This document shows, piece by piece, positions 1-8,200 of a stretch of 46,216 bases of DNA. Positions within the stretch are counted from its first letter, which is position 1. The number at the start of each line of letters is the position of its first letter. The DNA is taken from NCBI GenBank assembly GCA_900540255.1, contig UQFE01000019.1, forward strand, positions 1 to 46,216, in the 5' to 3' direction. The position numbers were made by a program, and so were the translations under genes. The notes beneath the pieces are model-generated. The model was given only the letters and a program-made list of their open reading frames with translations, did no database searches and had not been told where the DNA came from. The DNA comes from an uncultured Clostridium sp. (lineage in GTDB: Bacteria; Bacillota; Clostridia; Clostridiales; Clostridiaceae).

Positions 1-50
1 AAGGAATTTCAACATTAACTTGTCACTTGAAACTTGTCACTTGTAACTAA
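1..50 (+). repeat. Family A repeat, partial copy cut by the window edge
   Basis: This is the right arm of the hairpin-rich repeat seen complete at 746-883. It begins with AAGGAATTTCAACATTAACT and continues with the short TTGTCACTTG-like units that make up the element's terminal arm. The rest of the copy lies left of the window. It stands directly in front of a second copy (about 60-177), so at least two copies are in tandem upstream of the PfpI-like gene. Confidence 0.75.
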
Positions 51-59
51 AATAAGAGT

Positions 60-177
60 AGCAATTGGCAAGTTAAGGAGAAAATTCAATTTAGGTTGAA
101 TTTTGAAAAATGAATTAAGAAATTCCCTAAGGAATTTCAACATTAACTTGTCACTTGAAACTTGTCACTTGTAACTA
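60..177 (+). repeat. Family A repeat, copy 2 (MITE-like)
   Basis: Two perfect hairpins are visible: AAAATTCAA (81-89) with TTGAATTTT (96-104), and GAAATTCC (119-126) with GGAATTTC (131-138). They are followed by a right arm of TTGTCACTTG-type units. The left arm (GGCAAGTTAAGG) is shorter than in the 746-883 copy. The element ends about 8 bases before the GGGGTG ribosome-binding site of the following gene, so it forms part of that gene's leader. No protein is encoded in it. Confidence 0.75.
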
Positions 178-196
178 AAATAAAGGGGTGTTTTAT

Positions 197-739
197 ATGA
201 AAAAGGTAGCAGTTTTATTAGCAGAAGGTTTTGAAACTATTGAAGCATTAACAACTGTTGATATTTTAAGAAGAGCAGGTGTTATTTGTAATACATTTAG
301 CATTAAGGAATTAGAAGTAACAACATCACACAATATTACAATAAAAGCAGATAAAATTTTAAGTGATGAAGTATATGATTATGATGCAGTAGTATTACCA
401 GGTGGAATGCCAGGAGCTGTTAATTTAAGAGATGATGAAAAAGTTAATGAAGTTGTAAAGCAATTTTACAATGAAGATAAAATTGTGGCTGCAATTTGTG
501 CAGGACCGATTACTTTTGGTAAATTAGGAATTGTAAATGGTAAAAATGTTACTTGTTATCCTGGCTTTGAAGATGAGTTAAAGGGATGCAATTATAAAGA
601 AGAACTAGTAGTTACAGATGGAAATATTATTACAGGAAGAGGACCAGCAGCTGCTGTTCCATTTGCATTTGAAATATTAAAGCATACAAAACCAGAAAAG
701 GTAGAAGAGATTAAAAAAGGAATGCTTTTTAATAGTTAG
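197..739 (+). CDS. DJ-1/PfpI family protein
   Basis: A 180-residue single-domain protein of the DJ-1/PfpI/ThiJ superfamily. Members act on glyoxal-type or glycated substrates or as stress chaperones; the substrate here cannot be told. The nucleophile elbow reads AAICAGP with Cys101, and the conserved acidic partner is Glu16 in AEGFETIEA, matching Cys106 and Glu18 of human DJ-1. The VLPGG segment of the fold is at about 66-70. ATG at 197 is chosen because AAGGGG(TG) ends about seven bases upstream; the earlier in-frame GTG at 188 lies inside that ribosome-binding site. The gene sits between copies of repeat family A and is probably cytoplasmic. Its last two codons and stop (AATAGTTAG) resemble sequence found before another repeat copy near 42,779. 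Confidence 0.88.
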   Translation: MKKVAVLLAEGFETIEALTTVDILRRAGVICNTFSIKELEVTTSHNITIKADKILSDEVYDYDAVVLPGGMPGAVNLRDDEKVNEVVKQFYNEDKIVAAICAGPITFGKLGIVNGKNVTCYPGFEDELKGCNYKEELVVTDGNIITGRGPAAAVPFAFEILKHTKPEKVEEIKKGMLFNS

Positions 740-745
740 GAATAG

Positions 746-883
746 GTGACAAGTGGTAAGTGACAAGTGGCAAGTGATAAGTTAAGGAAAAAATTCAACT
801 AGGTTGAATTTTGAAAAATGAATTAAGAAATTCCTTAAGGAATTTCAACATTAACTTGTTACTTGAAACTTGTCAATTGTCAC
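746..883 (+). repeat. Family A repeat, complete reference copy (MITE-like)
   Basis: About 138 bp bounded by inverted arms, GTGACAAG at the left and CTTGTCAATTGTCAC at the right. Each arm is built of degenerate short units of the type AAGTGRCA. Inside are two hairpins: AAAATTCAA (790-798) with TTGAATTTT (804-812), and GAAATTCC (827-834) with GGAATTTC (839-846). It fills nearly the whole gap between the PfpI-like gene and recJ and ends about eight bases before the recJ ribosome-binding site. It encodes no transposase. A non-autonomous element is likely, but mobility is inferred only from the several copies. Confidence 0.8.
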
Positions 884-903
884 TACTAAAAGGGGGTGTT
901 TTT

Positions 904-2670
904 TTGGAAAAGTGGATGGTTAGAAATATAAGATTTGATACTGATAAGTTTGCTCAAGCAATGGGTATAAGCAATATAGTGGCAAAGCTACTTGTTAATA
1001 GGGGAATTTATAATTTGGATAATGCAAAAAGCTTTTTAAATTCATCTATTAATGATCTTTATGAACCAGGAAATATGCTTGGAATGACTGGTGCAGTTGA
1101 ATTAATGAAAAATAGTATAAAAAGTGGGAAAAAAATACTTATAGTTGGAGACTATGATGTAGATGGTGTTATAAGTACATATGTTCTTTATAGAGCAATA
1201 AGTAATTGTGGGGGAAATGTAAGTTTCCATATTCCAGATAGAATAAAAGAAGGGTATGGAATTAATGAAAGTATAATTAGAAAAGCAAGTGAAGATAACA
1301 TTGATATTATAATTACTTGTGATAATGGAATAGCTGCTATTGAACAAGTGAAATTAGCAAAAGAATTAGGAATAAAAGTAATAATCACAGACCATCATGA
1401 TGTTCCCTTTGTTGATGAAGATGATAAAAGAGTTTATGTTGTACCTGAAGCAGATTATGTAATAAATCCTAAACAAGAAAATTGTAAATATGAATTTGAT
1501 AAAATTTGTGGGGCTGGTGTAGCATATAAATTTATACAATGTCTTTATAGGGAATTTAATATATCAAAGGAAGAACTATATGATTTACTTCAATATGTTG
1601 CAATTGCAACAGTTTGTGATGTTGTAGATTTAGTTTCTGAAAATAGAATAATAGTTAAAGAAGGTCTTAAGAGAATTAATAATACTAGCAATATTGGATT
1701 AAAGGCATTATTTAAAGAAACTGGATTAGAAGGAAATGCAATAACAGTATATTCTCTTGGATTTATTATTGGGCCATGTGTAAATGCATCTGGAAGATTA
1801 GAGCAAGCTGAATGGGCATTAAAATTATTATTAACAAAGGATGAAGGGTTAGCAAGTGAATTAGCTAAGAAGTTAAATGATTTGAATAAAGAAAGACAAG
1901 AGCTTACTCAAGCAGGATTAGAAGAAGCAATTAGAATTATTGAAGAAAATGATATGACAAAAGATAAGGTTCTTGTTATTTATTTAGAGGATGTTCATGA
2001 AAGTATTGCAGGGATAATTGCAGGAAGAATTAGAGAAAGATATAATTTGCCAACGATTATTTTAACTAAGGCACATGAAGTGGCAAAGGGTTCAGGAAGA
2101 TCAATTGAAGAATATAATATGTTTGAAGAGTTGCTTAAGTGTAAAGAATTATTAGGTAATTTTGGTGGACACCCAATGGCAGCAGGTATGTCTATACCTA
2201 TTGAAAATATAAATACATTTAGAAAAAAATTAAATGAAGTTACAACATTAACAAATGAAGATATTATTCCTAAGGTTTCAATTGATATGGGATTAACTCT
2301 TAATAACATAAATTATGAATTAATAGAAGAAATATCATTATTAGAACCATATGGAAAAGGAAATTCAAAGCCTTCTTTTGGGATGAAAAAGCTTAAGGTA
2401 GTTGAAGCTAAAGTATTAGGGAAAAATAAAAATGTACTTAAGCTTAAATTAAGTGATGGAAGACTATATATTGAAGGAATATATTTTGGAGATATTGAAG
2501 GATTTGAAAATGCTATAAAAGATGAGCTTGGAGAAAGTGAGTATAATAAGGTGTTTAATGGATTACAAAATAATCTTTATTTAGATTTAATTTGTATCCC
2601 AGAAGTTAATGAATTTAATGGAAATAAAAAAGTACAGCTTGTTATAAGTAATTATAGAATTGCAAAATAA
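904..2670 (+). CDS. recJ: Single-stranded-DNA-specific exonuclease RecJ
   Basis: RecJ degrades single-stranded DNA 5' to 3' in recombinational and mismatch repair; it is cytosolic and metal-dependent. The protein has 588 residues. DHH-family motifs are clear: DYDVDG at 83-88, a CDNG segment, and TDHHD with the DHH at about 163-165. The DHHA1 motif GGHPMAAG follows near 421-428, and the C-terminal part matches the OB-fold region of the family. I place the start at TTG 904 because AGGGGGTG (891-898) sits at proper spacing and the product then begins MEKWMVRNI. An upstream in-frame extension from 811 is encoded by repeat family A and is very unlikely to be translated as part of RecJ. A terminator follows. 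Confidence 0.94.
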   Translation: MEKWMVRNIRFDTDKFAQAMGISNIVAKLLVNRGIYNLDNAKSFLNSSINDLYEPGNMLGMTGAVELMKNSIKSGKKILIVGDYDVDGVISTYVLYRAISNCGGNVSFHIPDRIKEGYGINESIIRKASEDNIDIIITCDNGIAAIEQVKLAKELGIKVIITDHHDVPFVDEDDKRVYVVPEADYVINPKQENCKYEFDKICGAGVAYKFIQCLYREFNISKEELYDLLQYVAIATVCDVVDLVSENRIIVKEGLKRINNTSNIGLKALFKETGLEGNAITVYSLGFIIGPCVNASGRLEQAEWALKLLLTKDEGLASELAKKLNDLNKERQELTQAGLEEAIRIIEENDMTKDKVLVIYLEDVHESIAGIIAGRIRERYNLPTIILTKAHEVAKGSGRSIEEYNMFEELLKCKELLGNFGGHPMAAGMSIPIENINTFRKKLNEVTTLTNEDIIPKVSIDMGLTLNNINYELIEEISLLEPYGKGNSKPSFGMKKLKVVEAKVLGKNKNVLKLKLSDGRLYIEGIYFGDIEGFENAIKDELGESEYNKVFNGLQNNLYLDLICIPEVNEFNGNKKVQLVISNYRIAK

Positions 2671-2678
2671 TTTATTTT

Positions 2679-2715
2679 AATAAGGGAGGCAGAAATGTCT
2701 CCCTTATTGTTATAT
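2679..2715 (+). terminator. Terminator after recJ
   Basis: AATAAGGGAG (2679-2688) pairs with CTCCCTTATT (2699-2708) around a ten-base loop. It lies nine bases after the recJ stop. The following T tract is short and broken. Confidence 0.75.
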
Positions 2716-2761
2716 ATTTTAACCCCTTGATGTAAAAAAATAACTACTTACTTAAGGTTCA

Positions 2762-2790
2762 TTTACAGGGAATTATTATAACCTTATAAT
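2762..2790 (+). promoter_or_regulatory. Strong sigma-A type promoter of a short transcript
   Basis: TTTACA (2762-2767), a 17-base spacer and a perfect TATAAT (2785-2790). Predicted transcription start is near 2797. It points to no annotated gene: transcription would meet an intrinsic terminator after about 90 nt. Confidence 0.75.
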
Positions 2791-2796
2791 TTAACT

Positions 2797-2888
2797 ATGG
2801 AGGGTGAGAGAAAATGAAGATTCGGATAGAGTTAGAATTAAATAATAATAGGATGCTCATGATTAAGTATCCTATTATTATTTTTTTA
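2797..2888 (+). ncRNA. Candidate small RNA or leader-only transcript of about 92 nt
   Basis: This span is bounded by a strong promoter (2762-2790) and a strong terminator (2841-2887). It opens with a ribosome-binding-site-like GGAGGGTGAGAG (2799-2810) and an ATG at 2814, but the frame from that ATG runs into the terminator stem and on into sequence antisense to the neighbouring spore-protein gene. A stand-alone small RNA or a very short regulatory peptide seems likelier than a normal gene. I do not recognise it as a known riboswitch or RNA family. The exact ends are predicted only. Confidence 0.45.
2841..2887 (+). terminator. Strong intrinsic terminator of the short transcript
   Basis: AATAATAATAGGAT (2841-2854) pairs perfectly over 14 bp with ATCCTATTATTATT (2869-2882) and runs into a T tract. 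The A-rich left side may let it also terminate the convergent spore-protein gene, which ends at 2891. Confidence 0.85.
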
Positions 2889-2890
2889 TA

Positions 2891-3070
2891 TTATTTCATT
2901 CCTTTTTCATATTGCTCAACCATACGTTTAACCATTTCTCCACCAACGCTTCCACATTGCTTTGAAGTTAAGTTTCCATTGTAATCAGAAAAAGGAACTC
3001 CCATTTCACTAGAAACTTGATTTTTGAATTTTGCTAATTTTTCTTTAGAATCTGGAACTAATTGTGCCAA
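2891..3070 (-). CDS. Alpha/beta-type small acid-soluble spore protein
   Basis: A 59-residue DNA-binding spore protein that coats and protects DNA in the dormant spore and is broken down at germination. The product begins MAQLVPDSKEKLAKFKNQ and contains SSEMGVP, which fits the germination-protease cleavage region, plus the family signature GNLTSKQCGSVGGEMVKRM. It ends EQYEKGMK, as clostridial members do. The start is TTG (3068-3070), nine bases after a full GGAGG. It is shorter at the N-terminus than the Asn/Gln-rich major SASPs and carries an unusual Cys (KQCGSV). Expression in the forespore under sigma-G is known for the family, but I could not find a convincing sigma-G promoter here. Confidence 0.93.
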   Translation of the reverse strand: MAQLVPDSKEKLAKFKNQVSSEMGVPFSDYNGNLTSKQCGSVGGEMVKRMVEQYEKGMK

Positions 3071-3086
3071 TTAAATTCACCTCCTT

Positions 3087-3374
3087 ATATCTTTATGTTA
3101 ATAGCTTATCCAATTAGAAGGTTTGTATTATATTTAATTAGAGGAAATGGTGGAAAAATGCTGGGTTAGTGGTAGAATATATATTGATAAGTAAAAGATT
3201 TAAAATTTTAATTAGTTAGTGCGAATTTAAGATATATAATTTGGTTACAATTTTAATTAAGGAATTATAATTTATTTTTTGTATTATTTTGGTGATTGAT
3301 TTATATAAGTTAAATGTTTTTAGCAGTTAAGTTTAAAGTTATAAAATACATAAATAATTAATGAGGTGTTTTTA
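3087..3374. other. Intergenic region between the spore-protein gene and murG
   Basis: About 290 bases, very AT-rich, holding the divergent control regions of the spore-protein gene (minus) and murG (plus). A TATAAT occurs shortly upstream of murG, but no well-spaced -35 box accompanies it. I see no additional reading frame with a ribosome-binding site. Confidence 0.4.
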
Positions 3375-4454
3375 ATGAGTAATTACAAAATTATCATGAC
3401 TGGTGGGGGAACTGCAGGGCATGTAACTCCAAATTTAGCATTGGTACCAAAGCTAAAAGAAAAGGGATTTGATATAAAGTATATTGGAAGTTATGAAGGA
3501 ATTGAAAAGGAAATAATCGTAGATGCAGGAATACCATACTTTGCAATTTCATCAGGAAAATTAAGAAGATACTTTGATATGAAGAATTTTACAGATCCAT
3601 TTAAGGTTATAAAAGGTATAGCTCAAGCAAATAAAATATTAGCAAAAGAAAAACCAGATGTTATTTTTTCAAAAGGTGGATTTGTGGCAGTTCCTGTTGT
3701 TATAGCTGCATCAATGAGAAAGATACCTGTAGTATCACATGAATCTGATTTAACACCTGGACTTGCTAATAAGTTATCATCTCCATTTTGTGATAAATTA
3801 TGTGTTACATTTAGAGAAAGCTTAAATTACATTAAAGATGGAAAAGGTGAATTAACAGGTACACCAATAAGAGGAGAAATATTAAAGGGAAGTAGAATTA
3901 GAGGAAAAGATATCTGTAATTTTAATAATGAAAAAGAAGTTATTTTAGTTATAGGGGGAAGCTTAGGGGCTAAAAGTATAAATGATGAAGTTAGATATCA
4001 TATTAATGAAATATTAAAAGATTTTAATGTTATTCACATTTGTGGAAAGGGAAATTTAGAAAAATCATTAGAGGGATTAAATGGTTATAAACAATTTGAA
4101 TATGTAAAAGAAGATTTACCACATTTACTTCAATATGCTGATTTTGTAATATCAAGAGCCGGTGCAAATGTAATATTTGAATTATTAGCACTAAGAAAAC
4201 CAACTTTATTAATACCTTTATCAAAAAAGAGCAGTAGAGGGGATCAAATTTTAAATGCTAATTCTTTCTTAAAAGAAGGATATTCATTAATTTTAGATGA
4301 AGATGAAATGAAGGAAAAACACAATTTGCCAGAAAAGCTATCACAATTAAGAAATAAAAAAGATGAACTTATAAAAAATATGACAAATAGTGAAATGAAA
4401 AATGGTGTTGATGCAATACTAAATGTTATTATGAAAAGTATAAATAAAAAATAA
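3375..4454 (+). CDS. murG: UDP-GlcNAc:lipid I N-acetylglucosaminyltransferase MurG
   Basis: MurG adds GlcNAc to lipid I to make lipid II, the last cytoplasmic step of peptidoglycan precursor synthesis, at the inner face of the membrane. The 359-residue length is normal. The N-terminal glycine loop [11 protein letters not shown] is at about 10-20, GGSLGA opens the C-terminal GT-B domain, and [23 protein letters not shown] is the nucleotide-sugar binding region. ATG 3375 is preceded by GAGGTG at seven bases; an in-frame GTG at 3366 belongs to that ribosome-binding site. It stands alone here rather than inside a dcw cell-division cluster, which is common in clostridia. Confidence 0.95.
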   Translation: MSNYKIIMTGGGTAGHVTPNLALVPKLKEKGFDIKYIGSYEGIEKEIIVDAGIPYFAISSGKLRRYFDMKNFTDPFKVIKGIAQANKILAKEKPDVIFSKGGFVAVPVVIAASMRKIPVVSHESDLTPGLANKLSSPFCDKLCVTFRESLNYIKDGKGELTGTPIRGEILKGSRIRGKDICNFNNEKEVILVIGGSLGAKSINDEVRYHINEILKDFNVIHICGKGNLEKSLEGLNGYKQFEYVKEDLPHLLQYADFVISRAGANVIFELLALRKPTLLIPLSKKSSRGDQILNANSFLKEGYSLILDEDEMKEKHNLPEKLSQLRNKKDELIKNMTNSEMKNGVDAILNVIMKSINKK

Positions 4455-4519
4455 ATTTTATTAGAAAAATTTAAAATTATTAATTCGATGTAAAAAATTA
4501 CCAATAATTTTAAAAAAAC

Positions 4520-4547
4520 TTGAAAAAATTTTTTGCTGTTATATAAT
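4520..4547 (+). promoter_or_regulatory. Promoter of the flavodoxin gene
   Basis: TTGAAA (4520-4525), a 16-base spacer and TATAAT (4542-4547), 58 bases before the flavodoxin ATG. Confidence 0.7.
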
Positions 4548-4604
4548 GAAATTAATGGAAAATTTAACAGGGGAAATAAAACAAAAATGTAAGAGGTGCT
4601 TAAA

Positions 4605-5030
4605 ATGAAAAAAGTTTCAATAATATATTGGAGTAATGGTGGAAATGTAGAAGTTTTAGCAAATGCTATAAGTGAAGGTGTAATTGAAAGTGAAGCAAAA
4701 GTCGATATAAAGTATGTTGCTGATGCTACTATCGAAGATATATTAGAAGCTGATGCAGTTGCATTAGGAAGTCCAGCTATGTTAAATGATGAAATAGAAG
4801 AAGTGGATATGAAACCTTTTATTAATAGCTTAAGTGAGTTAGAAATTAATAATAAGCCATTAGTTTTATTTGGATCATGTGGATGGCGTGATACAAAGTT
4901 TATTGATAAATGGGGAGATTTAATGGAGAACTATGGATTTAATGTTTTAGAAAAATTTACTGTTAAAGATTCTGTTGAAAAGAGTGATTTAAAATATGCT
5001 AAAGAAATTGGTGAGTTATTAAGTAAGTAA
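4605..5030 (+). CDS. Short-chain flavodoxin
   Basis: A 141-residue FMN-binding electron carrier of the short flavodoxin type. The phosphate-binding loop after the first strand reads YWSNGGNVE, a variant of the usual T/S-x-T-G-N-T, and GSPAM and GSCGWRDTKF mark the two later FMN-contact loops. The acidic surface is typical. ATG 4605 has GAGGTG six bases upstream and its own promoter. It lies immediately upstream of PFOR, which can reduce flavodoxin as well as ferredoxin in other bacteria, so it may replace ferredoxin when iron is short. That role is inferred from position and family only. Confidence 0.88.
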   Translation: MKKVSIIYWSNGGNVEVLANAISEGVIESEAKVDIKYVADATIEDILEADAVALGSPAMLNDEIEEVDMKPFINSLSELEINNKPLVLFGSCGWRDTKFIDKWGDLMENYGFNVLEKFTVKDSVEKSDLKYAKEIGELLSK

Positions 5031-5110
5031 TAATTTAATAAATTAAAAATATAATTAAATCTTATGGAATTAGAAAGTTTATAATGATTTTTACTAAATG
5101 CTGTTAGGAT

Positions 5111-5128
5111 ATGTGATTAATTTAACAA
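5111..5128 (+). promoter_or_regulatory. Possible Rex-like operator upstream of PFOR
   Basis: ATGTGATTAATTTAACAA matches the Rex consensus TTGTTAANNNNTTAACAA fully in the right half and at four of seven bases in the left half. Rex is the NADH/NAD+ sensing repressor of clostridial fermentation genes. The left half is weak, so this is only a candidate. Confidence 0.25.
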
Positions 5129-5267
5129 GAAAAACAAAGGATAAAGAGCAGATGTTAGATTTTATCTATTAAGCTTAGATTATTAATTATTAGCAAGCAA
5201 CAATGATATTTAATATATCATGATTTATATGCTTAAATTTTTAAAAAGTGGAAGCGAGGTAGACAAG

Positions 5268-8200
5268 ATGAGAAAAATGAAAACTATGGATGGTAACACA
5301 GCTGCTGCACACGTATCATATGCGTTTACAGAAGTTACTGCTATTTATCCAATCACTCCATCATCACCAATGGCAGAACACGTTGATGAATGGGTTGCAC
5401 AAGGTAGAAAAAATATTTTTGGACAACCAGTAAAAGTTATGGAAATGCAATCAGAAGCAGGGGCAGCAGGAGCTGTTCATGGATCATTACAAGCTGGAGC
5501 TTATACAACTACATATACAGCTTCACAAGGTTTATTATTAATGATTCCAAACATGTATAAAATAGCTGGAGAAAGACTTCCAGGTGTTATACATGTGTCA
5601 GCTAGAGCATTAGCAACATCTTCATTAAATATATTTGGAGATCATCAAGACGTTATGGCAACTAGGCAAACAGGTTTTGCTATGCTTGCTGAAGGGTCAG
5701 TTCAAGAAGTAATGGACTTATCTGCCGTTGCACATTTAGCAGCAATAAAAACTAGAATTCCATTTGTTAATTTCTTTGATGGATTTAGAACATCTCATGA
5801 AATTCAAAAAATTGAAGTTTTAGAATATGATGAACTAGCTAAATTAGTTGACTGGGATGCTGTTAAGGAATTTAGAGAAAGTGCTTTAAATCCTGATCAT
5901 CCAGTAACTAGAGGTACAGCTCAAAATCCGGATATTTACTTCCAAACAAGAGAAGCTGTAAATAGATTTTATGAAGACATTCCAGAAGTTGTTGAAGAAT
6001 ATATGGCTGAAATAACTAAGTTAACTGGAAGAGAATATCATTGCTTTGATTATTATGGAGCATCAGATGCCGACAGAATAATAATTGCTATGGGATCAGG
6101 AACTGATGTTGCAGAAGAAACAGTAGATTACTTAAATGGAAGAGGAGAAAAAGTTGGTGTTGTAAAGGTTAGACTTTATAGACCATTTTCAATTGAAAAA
6201 TTATTAGCTACAATTCCTAAAACAGTTACTAAAATTGCAGTATTAGATAGAACTAAGGAACCAGGATCAATTGGGGAGCCATTATACTTAGATGTAGTAA
6301 GTGCATTTGCTGGAAAAGAAAATGCTCCATTAATAGTTGGTGGTAGATATGGATTAGGTTCTAAAGATCCAAATCCATCAGATATAGCTGCAGTTTATGC
6401 TAATTTAGCAAAGGACGAGCCTAAAAATGGATTTACAATTAGTATTGTTGATGATGTTACTAATACATCATTAGAAACAGTAGAAGACATCGATGCTACT
6501 CCAGAGGGAACTAAAGCATGTAAGTTCTGGGGATTAGGTTCAGATGGTACAGTTGGTGCTAATAAGAGTGCTATTAAGATAATTGGAGATCATACAGACA
6601 TGTATGCTCAAGGTTATTTTTCATATGATTCTAAAAAATCAGGTGGTATTACAGTTTCTCATTTAAGATTTGGTAAGAAACCAATTAAATCACCATATTT
6701 AATTGATAAGGCTGATTTTGTAGCATGTCACAATCAATCATATGTTTATAAATATAATGTATTAGATGGCTTAAAAATTAATGGAAAGTTCTTATTAAAT
6801 ACAATTTGGACACCAGAAGAAATTAATGAAAAATTACCAGCTGAAATGAAGAGAACTATAGCTAATAAAAATATAGAATTCTATACATTAAATGCTGTTA
6901 AGATAGCACAAGAAATAGGACTTGGTGGAAGAATAAATATGATAATGCAAGCTGCATTCTTTAAATTAGCTAATATAATTCCAGTAGATGAAGCAGTAGC
7001 ATATTTAAAAGAAGCTGTTGTTACTTCATATGGTAAAAAAGGTGAAAAAGTTGTTAATATGAATAATGCTGCTATTGATGCAGGTATTGATGCTATTGTT
7101 AAAATAGAAGTTCCTGCAGAATGGGCAAATGCAGTTGAAGAAGAAGCTAGCGTTACTAAAGAAGTACCATCATTTATAAAAGACATAGTAGAACCTATGA
7201 ATAGACAAGAAGGTTTTGATTTACCAGTTTCAACATTTGTTAAGCATGGTATGGAAGATGGTACATTTATGGCAGGTACTGCTGCATATGAAAAAAGAGG
7301 AATTGCAATTAATGTTCCTGAATGGATTCCAGAAAATTGTATTCAATGTAACCAATGTTCTATAGTATGTCCTCATGCAGCAATAAGACCTTTCTTATTA
7401 ATAAGTGAGGAAGCTGAAAAAGCTCCAGATGCAATGAAGACTACTGATGCTAAGGGAATAAAGACAGAAGTACCTTATAAGTTCTCAATTGGTATTACAC
7501 CTCTTGATTGTACAGGTTGTGGAAACTGTGCTCAAGTATGTCCATCAAAGAATAAGGCTTTAGTTATGAAACCACAAGATAGTCAACATGATCAAATGGA
7601 AGTTTGGGATTATGTTACTACAGAAGTTTCACCTAAGAAAAACCCTATGAATAAAAACACTGTAAAGGGAAGCCAATTTGAACAACCATTGTTAGAGTTT
7701 TCAGGAGCTTGTGCAGGATGTGGAGAAACTCCATATGCTAAGCTTGCAACTCAATTATTTGGTGATAGAATGATGGTAGCAAATGCTACTGGTTGCTCTT
7801 CAATTTGGGGAGGATCTGCTCCGGCAACTCCATATACAGTTAATCATAATGGACATGGACCTGCATGGGCAAATTCATTATTTGAAGATAATGCCGAATA
7901 TGGATTAGGTATGTTCTTAGGAGTTCAAGCTATAAGGGATAGAGTTGCTGAAAATGTTAAAGTTGCATTAGAAAGCAATTTATCAGATGAAACTAAGGTT
8001 GCGTTAAAAGATTGGTTAGATAATAAAGATGAAGGTACAGGAACTAGAGAAAGAGCAAATGCTTTAGTTGCTGCATTAGAAAATTCTGATAATGAAATAG
8101 CTAAAACTATTTTAAAGGATAAGGAATTCTTTGTTAAGAGATCTCAATGGATCTTTGGTGGAGATGGTTGGGCATATGATATAGGATATGGTGGACTTGA

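Noticed and set aside
1102..1388. Antisense frames inside recJ, and similar ones inside murG, PFOR, the P-type ATPase, thrC, thiI and the hydrogenase genes
   Set aside because: No ribosome-binding sites, improbable protein composition, and complete overlap with well-identified genes. They follow from low GC content.
2814..2987. A plus-strand frame starting MKIRIELELNNNRMLM after a good ribosome-binding site, faintly like the start of Cas6
   Set aside because: It runs through a strong terminator stem and then into the antisense of the spore-protein gene. Only about ten codons are independent, and there is no CRISPR array or other cas gene.
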